From assembly GCF_037392515.1 (NCBI RefSeq), contig NC_090280.1, positions 24,929,118 through 24,993,117 on the forward strand: a DNA stretch of 64,000 bases. The letters run 5' to 3'. Made by a program: the position numbers and the translations under genes. Under the pieces are notes generated by a model. That model was not told where the DNA came from and made no database searches. It saw nothing but the letters and a program-made list of their open reading frames with translations. This document shows positions 41,868 through 53,400 of the stretch, in pieces. Position 1 is the first letter of the stretch, and each line of letters opens with the position of its first letter. The DNA is from Haliotis asinina. Its lineage: Eukaryota; Mollusca; Gastropoda; Lepetellida; Haliotidae.

Positions 41868-43253
41868 GAATGAATGAATGAATGTCTTTATTTTCTCCAA
41901 AATACATTCGAAGATTAAGTATTTATGATATCAGTCAGTTACATATATGCATATGATATTAACAAAGCACGGATCTTAAGAACGGGTGGATGTTTACATG
42001 AGTGACAGTTTAGAAAGTATATATCAAAGAGTCTTTCAAGGAACTGACATAGTGTGAAAAGTGTAATTTGATGGTTTGTCATGCTGCTTCTTCAAGGTCA
42101 GGGATCTGAAGTTTGGCACCACGAAAGAGCACAGGGGCATCTTCGTCATCCAGCATTTCAGTTAATACATATAGATATAGATCTATATCCAGTATGTCAA
42201 GTAGTGTCATATACAAATGATTTTATATTTGTAATGAATCCTGCAGCCCATACGGGGTAGTACGTAACAGTGACGTGTCATCGGCTAACAGGATTGATGG
42301 CACGTCAATACCATATGCACATATACCATTGTTACTGAGTCTTAATTCAGGTAATAAAATCATTAATAAGACAAGAAAAAAAAAACATGCAGACAGGATT
42401 CTACCTTGCCCTACACCTTGTTTTACTCCAAATGATATCTGAGCTATTTCCGTTGTACATTACAAAAGCTATGGTAGCTATGATACAGCAACTTCCACGT
42501 TTTCCCCATTATACCCAACTTGTACAGTTTTAGGAATAGACCGTTATGTCAAATGCCATCAAAGGTTTTCTCAATATCGAGAAACGCTGAAAAGACTTGT
42601 GAGCCACGCTCAACATAATATGTTACGCAATCATTGAGCATGAACGTTGACATAATGGCACCATGTTCTTTTCTAAATCCAAATTGTAAAGGGTCTGGAA
42701 AGTAAGGATTAATAGCATTGTCTTATATAACATTGTAGACGTGAGAGAAATAGTTTTTCAAATAGTTTTCCTACACGGGAAGTAAGAGTGATACATCTGT
42801 AGTTTTTGGGATCGTATTTTGAACCTTTTCCTGTATAAATTGGAACAATCATACCCAATCTAAAGATACTGGGAAAGTAGACAACTTTCATAATTGCGTT
42901 ATAGAAGACGCCAAGCTTTTCGACCAGCGCGTCACCTCCATAGATAAGGTGTTCATTGTTTACATGATCTGGTCCAGGGGATTTGTTACGATTTAGATTG
43001 ACCAGATGTTGTTTTAACTCTGAAGACTGGATATCGGTATATAGTACAGCGTCAGCATGAGTAGAATCATTAGGTTGTGAAATTATATCTGCGAGTTTGT
43101 TATCTACAGATGCTTTAATTTCAGCATCAAACGTTTCAGCGTGGTGTTGTAAGGCAAGGTTAGCATAGTAAGCACCTCACAGGTTACAAATGGCCTCTGG
43201 TGTATCCGCATGGGTATTGTTAAACACTAATTGGTTAACCGTTGACCGCGGGC
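41868..43253 (-). mobile_element. LINE fragment inserted in the minisatellite
   Basis: On the minus strand it ends in (ATTC)n (seen as aatgaatgaatgaatg at 41868) and carries a reverse-transcriptase domain: YTGKGSKYDPKNYRCITLTS near 42840-42780, LQFGFRKEHGA near 42690-42655, SAFLDIEKTFDG near 42580-42545 and the catalytic LLADDTSLL near 42290-42264. Stops and shifts (for example after FDGI) show it is dead, and the 5' half with endonuclease is absent. Clade not assigned. It splits an array that would otherwise be continuous from 40804 to 44520. Confidence 0.88.
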
Positions 43254-44520
43254 TGGAGCATGGTGGATGCGAGCCTCTAGGACTGTGTTTTGGTGGTGTA
43301 TGTGGGGCATGGTGGAGTTGAGTCTCTGGGACTGTGTTGTGGTAGTGTATGTAGGGCATGGTGGAGTTGAGTCTCTAGGACTGTGTTGTGCTCGTGCACG
43401 TGGAGCATTGTGGAGTTGAGTCTGTAGGACTGTGTTGTGGTAGTATATGTAGGGCATGGTGGAGTGGAGTCTCTAGGACTGTGTTGTGCTCGTGCACGTG
43501 AAGCATTGTGGAGTTGAGTCTGTAGGACTGTGTTGTGGTGGTGTATATAGGGCATGGTGGAGTTGAGTCTCTAGGACTGTGTTGTGCTCGTGCACGTGGA
43601 GCATGGTGGAGTTGAGTCTCTAGGTCTGTGTTGTGGTGGTGTATGTAGGGCATGGTGGAGTTGAGTCTCTAGGACTGTGTTGTGGTAGTGTATGTAGGGC
43701 ATGGTGGAGTTGAATCTCTAGGACTGTGTTGTGGTGGTGTATGTAGGGCATGGTGGAGTTGAATCTCTAGGACTGTGTTGTGCTCGTGCACGTGGAGCAT
43801 GGTGGATGAGAGTCTGTAGGACTGTTGTTGTGGTGGTGTATGTAGGGCATGGTGGAGTTGAGTCTCTAGGACTGTGTTGTGGTAGTATATGTAGGGCATG
43901 GTGGAGTTGAATCTCTAGGACTGTGTTGTGGTGGTGTATGTAGGGCATGGTGGAGTTGAATCTCTAGGACTGTGTTGTGCTCGTGCACGTGGAGCATGGT
44001 GGATGGGAATCTGTAGGACTGTTGTTGTGGTGGTGTATGTAGGGCATGGTGGAGTTCAGTCTCTAGGACTGTGTTGTGGTGGTGTATGTAGGGCATGGTG
44101 GAGTTGAGTCTCTAGGACTGTGTTGTGCTCGTGCACGTGGAGCATGGTGGATGAGAATCTGTAGGACTGTTGTTGTGGTGGTGTATGTAGGGCATGGTGG
44201 TGTTCAGTCTCTAGGACTGTGTTGCAGTATGTATGTGGAGCATGGTAAATGTGAGCCTGTAGGTTCTGTGTTGTGTAGGTGTGTGTTGAGCATGGTGGAT
44301 GTGAGTCTGTAGGTTCTGTGTTGTGGTGGTGCGTGTGGAGCATGGTGGACGTGAGTCTGTAGGACTGTGTTGTGGTGGTGTATTAGGAGTGTGATTGATG
44401 TGAGTTTCTATAACTGTGTTGTTGTGGTGTATTTGGAGCATGGTGGAGTTGAGTATGTAGGACTGTGTTGTTGTGGTGTGTGGGTGGTATGGTGGAGCTG
44501 AGTCTCTAGGACTGTGTTGA
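43254..44520. repeat. 49-bp minisatellite array, right block
   Basis: About 26 units, more uniform than the middle block. Variants with tgctcgtgcacgtggagc recur in a higher-order pattern. Leads directly into the unique part of segmental duplication copy 2, just as block 1 leads into copy 1. Confidence 0.95.
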
Positions 44521-45301
44521 CAGAGTTGAGTCACTGTAGGAATGTGTACGTAGTGATTGTGTATCAAGTGGAATATGTGGGGACATGCTTCTGGAGTCAG
44601 GACTCTCCTGATTTCTCCCCCCACCCCATACCGCCATCCCCTACACACGCATCTCTAGGTGGAAGTAATTTGTACAAGTTATTGACAAGGACAAGCCAAG
44701 GGGCCACTTGGCTCATATTTCATGCTGCTCTGTTTGTCAAGCTGCTAAATAAACATCTGCTCTCTTAGGGAACATGGCTACAAGCTACAACAGGCCTAAG
44801 TAATCCCCATTGAGACAATGCCATATTCATATGAATTCACAGTAGTGTTTTAAATAATGCCACACTCATAAGTCATGGATTTGTCAGTTCATGTCTGAAG
44901 CTGCAAGGTTCGCTCCTTGTATCACTTCCTTTGTGACTTTATGGTGCGGAATTATTGACTCTCGGTTAAAGAGGGTTCTCTTTACACGCAACAATATCTC
45001 AAAAAGTTCAGGTCCCACAGTACTTTGTAATTGAAAGAGACTTCACTCCATTGTCATGGTCACACCATCGGTAAAATGGAAGTATCCGGTTTCACCCTGT
45101 TGTCAAGCTGCCACCATAGTGAGAAGTAAAGTGAACAGTGTCCTGGTGAGGTAAAGGTCTTCCACACTCAGAAGGCAAATAACAGGTGACATTATGAGAA
45201 AGATGCCTCACCATACTCAAAGGCAAATAACAGGTGTCATCATGAGGTAGAGATCTCCCCATACTCAGAAAGCAAATAACAAGTGTCATTATGAGGAAGA
45301 G

Positions 45302-45569
45302 TGAGTGAGTGAGTTTAGTTTTACGCCGCACTCAGCAATATTACAGCTATATGCTGGCGGTCTGTAAATAATCGAGTCTGGATCAGACAATCCAGTGATC
45401 AACAACATGAGCATCGATCTGCGCAATTGGGAACCGATGACAGGCGTCAACCAAGTCAGCGAGCCTGACCACCCGATCCCGTTAGTCGCCTCTTACGACA
45501 AGCTGAGTCGCCTTTTATGGCAAGCATGGGTTGCTGAAGGCCTGTTCTACCCCGGGACCTTCACGGGTC
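45302..45569 (-). mobile_element. SINE family B, full length, with target duplication
   Basis: Flanked by the 13-bp repeat ttatgaggaagag (45289-45301 and 45570-45582). Copy 1 of the duplication has the empty site near 1294-1306. The element begins cccgtgaaggtcccggggta on the minus strand and ends actaaactcactcactca. This defines both ends of family B exactly. Confidence 0.96.
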
Positions 45570-46187
45570 TTATGAGGAAGAGGTCTCACCACTTTGAGAA
45601 GGCAAATAACAAGTTTTACTGCATAGACAACGTCTAAATAAACTGAGAAGGGAAATAACAGGTTTTACCACATAGACAAGATCACAATATATTGAGAAGG
45701 AAGGGAAATAACAGGTTTTACTACATAGACAGGGTCTCACTATACTAAGAAAGGAAATAACAGGTGATGCTGCAAAAACAATGTCGCATTATAGTGAGAA
45801 GGGAAATAACAGGTTATACTATGCAGACAAGATCTTACCCACTGAGAAGGGAAATAACACATTTTACTATCTAGACAAGGTCTCACTACACCGAGAAAGG
45901 AACTAATAGGTTTTACTGTCTAGATAGGCTCTCACCAAACAGAAGGAAACAACAGATTTTATTGTCAAGGCAAGTTCTCACAACTCCAAGAAGCAAAGTA
46001 ACAGGATTTACTGTCAAGACAAGGTCTTACCACACTGAGAATGGAAATAAAAGCGTTTCCCACCACACTAAGATGGGAAATAAGGGGATCTATTGCATAG
46101 ACGAGATCTCACCATTGGGAAGTAATGAGATTCATGAATAAATAAAAATTCAACACTGTCATCATCCAGTGCATGTTTTATTTGTTA

Positions 46188-46361
46188 AAGTGAGTGAGTT
46201 TTCATATGCCAAACTTTGCAATATTCCAGCAATACTAAATCAGGAACACCAGAAATGTGCTTCACACATTACACCATTGTGGGGAATTGAATGTGAGTTT
46301 CTGTCGCAACCAACTCATGCTTTAACTACTAGGCTACCCCACGGCTCCTATATTTGTTGAA
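46188..46361 (-). mobile_element. SINE family A (copy 2 ortholog of 1961-2136)
   Basis: Same degenerate element as in copy 1, duplicated with its surroundings. Confidence 0.75.
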
Positions 46362-48435
46362 GCCATTGTTCAGTTGACATCTCAAGTGCAGAATGGCTAT
46401 TCACATGCGATTTGCCAAGGGTTTTGCTGAATGTATTCCACCATTATATCAAATGAATAAAATTGAGTTTGTAAAGAAGGTGGAGAGCACACCATGAAAA
46501 GCCACTCTGAAATCGCATTGGCCTTCATACATAGTGCTCTGAAAGCTGAGGAAATACTAATGTCAGCTTGATGACTTTACATGACAGTATCATCAAAATA
46601 CGTTTTACATTTTCATACCACCAACTGAGCAATACTTTCTGATATAAAATCAAGTTAAGCTTCAACCTGTCGTTTTGTACTAACACAGTGCAGTATAACA
46701 AACTTCTAGAAATGACATTTATAAAATACCCTGGATAATGTGTGCATGCACATGGTTTACTGTTCAAGTTACTGCAAAAAGCTATATGTAGTGTGTGAAA
46801 CCAACTTTAAGCTACATGACCCAAAAAAATGCTGTCTCTTAAAGAAATAACGGCAGGTGATAACTGATGAAAGGAACGTCTTGAGCAACTTTCAATACGT
46901 TACCTTGACCTTTCAGCATTCAATGAAACATTTCCCATCAACAACCCATGCTCTCAGGTAGAAATTTGTGAACTGCCTTTCATTTCCTAACAAGGAAACA
47001 TTGTATTACTTTAAACAGTGTTTGTATGGTTTGGAGGCATTTAGTCCTATCATGTTAAACCGGGAATGTCAAAAGAAATTGGTGGAATAGAGCATTATAA
47101 CCTCTGTAGCATTCACTAGCAGGTAAGATATTCATTAGCAGGTACTTGCAGATCATATTTTGTGTATCAGCTGACATTAATTAAAATTTAGATTTTGTAA
47201 AATTGTGCGGTTATATCAATGTTTCATAAATAAATCCCACAGGTAGCCTAATGACTTTTATGCTACTACGGTTAAGAGGGTTCAAGTTAGTCAGTTGGCA
47301 AAAACAGTATGTCTCACAAACAATACCTCGTTATGAATGATCATTGAGAACATGAAGAAACATCGCTTCAATAAAATGATCAATAATATAAGTATATGAC
47401 AAATCATATCGTATGACACAACATAGCTGGGTTGTGAAGACTATATACCTTGTGAAAAAGTGAATAATTTGATTTTGTGTTAAACCCAGACCCCTTTTGT
47501 TGGCCCAGTCTTATTATTATCGACAAAAAAATCCATAACATTTTTCCTGCTCAAAAATATAATCCTAATGTTACGATATATGGGTGCAAGACTTCAACTA
47601 TGCAAGGACACTTTGTTCAAACTAAAACATCGGTATCTATTCTCAGAGACCTCAAACGATATTTGCATTAGAAATCAATGCTTCACGCACCATGGTGAAT
47701 GTAAACTTGTAAAACAATGTCTTTGAAAAATGCTTTGACTGGTGATTTTACCCATCCATCCCCATGCCTTTAGGTTTTCTGAGGACAAAAAACTGTAAAA
47801 CAGAAACTGTAATTGGTTTGGCCCAACGTACAGAAATTGTGCATTTGTGAAACCATTCCTTAAAGACATTTAACTTTACCTTACCCCGATAACAATTCAT
47901 ATACATCTATAGGGAGAAGCACTTTGTTCTTTCATCTGTTTTGCAAGTATTATTTCACCTGCCTGGTTAAAGCAGGTAATACTGCACAGGTAAGTGATCA
48001 CTGTCACACTGCTACGCTGCACCACTACTGCCATATGCAAAAAAAATATACAGCCTACAAACCTGATGTTGTATACAGGTGATATCAGCTGAAATTCTGA
48101 AAAATGTTTCTGATATATAAGAATTGATAATCTAAAAAACTGGTCAGATGACAATGGGGTAAACGAAATGCACTTTTCAATAGGTTAACAAAATGAATTT
48201 CCAGCTCTTTACTTGTTAAACATGCCAGTGTGATATGAAGGACTTCATTCTGATTAAACAGCAGACCAGAACACGCAGGTAACGCTAGGTAACAGTTGGG
48301 TAAAACATAGTGTAGGCAGGTACAGTCAGGTTAAAGGAAGTAAGGTTATCAGTTATCAGTTTATTCAGTATTCCAAGCTATCGGACCTACAGTACAGTTG
48401 TGTTCTTATATTTTCACATTGCAGAACCACATGGA

Positions 48436-48436
<1 letters not shown>

Positions 48437-48469
<33 letters not shown>

Positions 48470-48515
48470 CCTACCTACCTACCTACCTACCTACCTACCT
48501 ACCTACCTACCTACA

Positions 48516-48549
<34 letters not shown>

Positions 48550-48698
48550 CATACATACATACATACATACATACATACATACATACATACATACATACAT
48601 ACATACATACATACATACATACATACATACATACATACATACATACATACATACATACATACATACATACATACATACATACATACATACATACATAA

Positions 48699-48731
<33 letters not shown>

Positions 48732-48738
48732 TATCCCT
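48437..48738. repeat. Compound (TCTA)n(CCTA)n(CATA)n microsatellite
   Basis: About eight tcta, twelve ccta and then some fifty cata units, about 300 bases. All frames on both strands are open because a four-base unit without stops reads as a four-residue repeat (YIHT, MYVC). None is a gene. Confidence 0.98.
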
Positions 48739-51700
48739 GACTGACTAATTTCAAAAATCCTTTTTAGAGATATTAGAAATATGTTGATAGTTCTTGAGTT
48801 GAACAGGTTTTTCATTTGTTGTTCATCTTTGTGCACAGTTGAGATCATAGGGAGATGCCTGTTCCTCAGAAACTGCTAATGTTTACAAATGAAAACTCGT
48901 CCTAGACATGGCCTTCATTGCAAAAATGAAATAAACGAACATTTTTATCATGTACATTTTTCTTTCTAAGGTTATTAACATTAAAATTGTGTAGTGATAT
49001 TCGTAATTTACAAGAAGCGCCTCTTAAACTCCTATTCTGTTGTTTGGATACATACATTTAGGAGCAAATAATGATTTTGTATTTACATTTTGACACAGAA
49101 ATCTTGTGGATGATATTTGACAGTGCCAGTTTTGTAACAATATGTCATTTATTCATTAATTAAGGATTAAAGTAAATTAAATTTCCAACATCTTGAAATA
49201 TCCAAGCAAGGGTAAAAACAGACATCTAAAGGATGTTTCTTATATCAGACACCCAACAGTCTTCCCCACTTACATCATCCAATCTTGCAGTTGTTAACTG
49301 TTGTCAGGCAGCAGTGTTAGATTGGGAGATGAATGATGGTTGGCGATCAGTGTGCATGCCAAGAGCAGGTAGCAAAATATGTCACAGCACTGCGTTCCAA
49401 GTAGGGTGGGGACGGGTAACACTGATACCTGGGACGTGTAGGCAACTAGATGGACCCTGTCTCAGTACCCGGGCCCTTTATGATCATGTGACTATTAGGT
49501 TAAACAATGTAATATGTTATCCTTTCATGATTGAAAGCTTGTTCTTTCTCTGAAGATTAAGACGTCATTTACAGTCACCTGTTTTGAACATAATTCTTAA
49601 TTAAGATACTGAAAATTTGAAATTATAGCCTCCGAGGTGAAGAATATATTGCCACTTCCTACACATTTGATGTCATGAATTATTCATCGGGTGTCCAGGT
49701 AGGGTTGGGTAATATGGGTTGGGGTACCTGGGTACAAAATTTGGACCCATATATGCTCTAGTTCCAAGAATATATTACACAATCAATCTCTAATATTTAG
49801 CAGTGTTTCAGAAATATCAGGGCAACACCAGAAATGGGCTTCACTCAATGTACCTATGTGGGGAATTTAACCCCACTACAATTTGGTGCTATGTGTGAAG
49901 CCTCTTTCTAGTATCCCCTCTGGTACCAGATCTTAGCTACTACTACTGTCATATTTCAAATTTGAAAACAGTTTATCACATTGTTACATCATCCTATCTA
50001 CAGAAACTGGCCAGATGTTTCATTCTCACCTGTCATTATCACACCCCACGTCACCCCAACCACACTAATGACCATAATCTTTTCAACATTATGAATTTGT
50101 TTTACAATACATCAGTTCATGTGTGAACAGTACATGTACACAGTATGGCATATTTAGCAAAATTTAATTTTACAAGGGTTTTCCTGAAGTAAGAAGCTAT
50201 ATTTACACTTGTGAGTATTTTCATGGGAAGTATATATACTATATCATTTCTCTTTTCATATGTGATAGGTTGTGATGGGGATACTCTCGCTATTTGTTTG
50301 CATGCACCATTTATTTTGTTTATTTACTACAGTTCATGACAGTGATACTTCTATTTTTTTTGCTTACATCTGTAATATTTGTAGTTCTTATTTTTTTACT
50401 ACAGATTATGATGATCATGATTCTTTGTTTACTATAGCTGATAGTAAATCATAATTTCTCTGTATAGTTAGTACAGTTCATGATGGTGATGTTACTATAG
50501 TTTCCTTGTTTCCTATAACGGTACATTTACTACTTCTTGGTTCACTATTGTCCTACAGCTCACTGCTGCAATTACAAAACACACGCTTGTATGGGGGCTA
50601 AATCTAAAAGAGCCTAAATTTACAGAAAGGTGATAACTGGTTTCAAATAAAAGAAATTTATTCAACTATGTTGACATAACTTTTGTTTAACTGAACAATG
50701 TGTCTGGGAGACTGATTCTTCTTACCTTCAGCTAGTATCTAGAAAACTTCTTAAAAGATGAATACAAAATGGGAGATATCCTACTATATGATTGGTTCTT
50801 GTTTTTCTACCTACAACCTATCACTGAAATGAATATCTAATTTGTCTTTTCATTGTTCTTGAATAATAATGATAATAATATCACCTGTTGGGGATCTATA
50901 ATAAAGACTGAAAATGTATATTTGTATATATGTATGTGATGTGAAATACACGCACATGTTCACACATGGCTGCTGTATCAGTGAAATAATCTAACACTAA
51001 ATCACCTAATACTCTGATGCAGGTAAAACATGTTCCAGCAACAACTACAACAGACTAAATTTGCATCACTTCATGATGTAATTAATGAGTAATTCCAGCC
51101 TGAAGCTATTGCTGTGACTCAGACTGTGGGAGCAGGTAAATCTAGCATGTCTAATGAGACCATGCGTGGGGTAATTTTGAAATTCATTACCCAGACTCTC
51201 CACAAAGACCAGACAATCAGCAGACATGAAGTTGCAATGTGACTTCAGGTTCCAATTGCCAATTATGACGCACAGCATTAAAAATAACCTTAACCCTCGA
51301 CGTTGACATTCATTTGCAAGCAATCAATGTATGCATTGTTGATATCGACTACTTTAGACAGGAACAGCCTGAGATATATCACTGTAAACATCCTGTTCAG
51401 GAAATTCTGTAAACTATAAATACACCACAGTTTAGCTGCCCTATTTAGGGCAACTTCTTGTAATCATCATTACAAGTTAATGTATCGTGGCATATGGACA
51501 ATATCACACAAGCCATGTGTATGGATCCCAACTTGTATAGGGAGTCTAATTTCAAGTATTAGTATATTGTCAATCGGATAAGGGTGATGGCAGCTTTACA
51601 AACATAAAACAGTTTACGGCAAAATTTAAACTATCATCTTCATCATCATCATCATCATCATCACTGACTTCCTTACATCTGATCTGTGTTGTTTGGAACT

Positions 51701-53039
51701 GAAGCATCACTCACAATTAAGAGCTGTAATAATATCTCTGCTAACATTCTCTTTATTAAGTCATCAAATGTTCTGGAAGATAATATGTCAATAATAGTGA
51801 AAATATACGGAAGTCATCCAGGACATATCATAATTGTTGTTGCCGTCCTCCTCCTCCTCCTCATCATCATCGTCAACACTGATTTCTTTACATATCATGT
51901 TTTTCCCTTTTGAATTGAACTATCATCATACAAAACAATACAATAATATCTCTGCTAAAATTCTCTTTATTGAGTCATCAGATGTTCTGGCACCTACGTA
52001 GGGCGACAACAACATGAAGACGGATGAAAGTCATCTCCGAACAGGAACTGTTACATGTGCCTACTTCACTCATGCAGCCTTCAGCCAGCATGTTCACTCA
52101 AACTGTAAGTCACCATTTTCCTCAGTCATTCGTCTTCTTTCAGGTCTGACTTGAAATGTTTCTGTCAAAGAGAATTCGAAATAGCTAAATAGTTTGTCTC
52201 ACTAAAAGTAGGGTGCATGTTTGTTGAGGAATAGCAGTTCATAATGAAAGAATCCAGTATTCTGAGCATTGAACAATACCTGTAGTTTCCAGCTAAAGTT
52301 CATCCTCCACTGACTGAGTGTCTGACAACAGGTGTTTGTCATAATCAATGGTTGACAGTCGCAAACATGTAATCCTACTTTCACAGCAGATGCACAGTGA
52401 TGCACACATCCTATTTCAGGATGGGATGCACACATTCTATTTCAGGATGTAATTAGAATACGCATGTTCACATAGGAAATAGCTTGCATGACTTGTTTTC
52501 TCTCTAAAATAAAATACAAAAAATGACTAGCTATTAGTTTACTGCACAAAGGCCTTTGTTAAACAAGTCAGGAAAATAGTCCCTAATTTGAGGACCATAT
52601 CCTCCACCTAAAGAAGCCTTTTATGTCTTTATAATCAAGAACTGTTTGACTGTACTTGTACTTTATCAACATGAAAACATAAGTGATTGAGCATCCTTGT
52701 TGTGACAAGCGAACACTTTAACAGCATATATTTCTGTGTCTACATTCCTTCAACATGTTGACAAGAAACTCAAACCTGCACTTAAACAACAGTGAACAAA
52801 TGAACAAAATTCAAGCATTCTAAGGTTACGGAACTAAAAACAAAACAATACTGTTTCTTCCTGTTAGAAGAGCATGCCAGGAAAGATAGCATTTTGATAA
52901 CATTGTGCGGAATTTTTCTCGCTTGTTTCCTTGTAAATATTAAAATAGAGCGTTGATGACTTATCCTATCTTTTGTTGACTATTCACAGCCTGGAATAAT
53001 TTTGTCAGTCTGATGACTGTTCACCCTTAAAGCCTTTAT
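48739..53039. other. Long gene-poor AT-rich stretch
   Basis: No domain, no exon set. Contains an old SINE A remnant at 49795-49900 (aacaccagaaatgggcttca), (ATC)n at 51640-51664, (CTC)n near 51850, and a tandem duplication of about 216 bases (51620-51780 and 51845-51995) sharing aataatatctctgctaa and tctttatt. Some of it could be introns or untranslated sequence of a neighbouring gene. Confidence 0.5.
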
Positions 53040-53400
53040 ACTATACCCAGGAAGGGAATTAGACCCTGACTTTGGCCCGACAAGCAAGTGCTTTAACCAC
53101 CTAGCTATCTCCTGAGAAACTACCTTGTTTTGAACACATGGACATCAGTATCTATACAAATCTTATAGAGAAAATGCTATCAGGGTTGATTTGACATGAA
53201 TTTCAGAAGACAGATAAAAATGGTTCAAAATGATAAAAAGGAGTGCTAAATGAGTGTCACCATGGTATTTCAGTCAGTGTTCCATGACGGTCGGAGTGTT
53301 GACAGTGATATCTAACACCTCATACCCATGCTGGGAATCAAACCTGGATCAGCAGCTGGACAAGTCAAGCTCTTACCACAACACCACAGAATTGTCTACA
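53040..53400 (-). mobile_element. Two degenerate SINE A tRNA-like ends
   Basis: 53040-53115 (gggaattagaccctgactt, gctttaaccacctagctat) and 53315-53390 (gggaatcaaacctggatca, ctcttaccacaacaccaca) each resemble the tRNA-derived half of family A on the minus strand, strongly diverged. Confidence 0.45.

Larger units (their letters stand above)
43996..48031 (+). repeat. Segmental duplication, copy 2
   Basis: Same orientation and about 44 kb downstream of copy 1. Differences include a 268-base SINE insertion (45302-45569), loss of about one unit of the 60-bp repeat, a 23-base difference near 46423-46450 and scattered point changes. Homology ends after ccactactgcc at 48031. The left limit lies within the minisatellite and cannot be fixed. 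No gene is visible in either copy. Confidence 0.93.

Noticed and set aside
40733..41900. Long His/Thr/Pro-rich minus-strand open frames up to 210 codons
   Set aside because: They are translations of the 49-bp minisatellite; frames open in several phases, no start context, no domain.
48398..48848. YIHT and MYVC repeat proteins of about 110 codons
   Set aside because: A four-base CATA repeat without stops is open in all frames; pure microsatellite.
49233..49553. 106-codon plus-strand frame
   Set aside because: No domain, no splice or codon evidence, AT-rich surroundings; probably chance.
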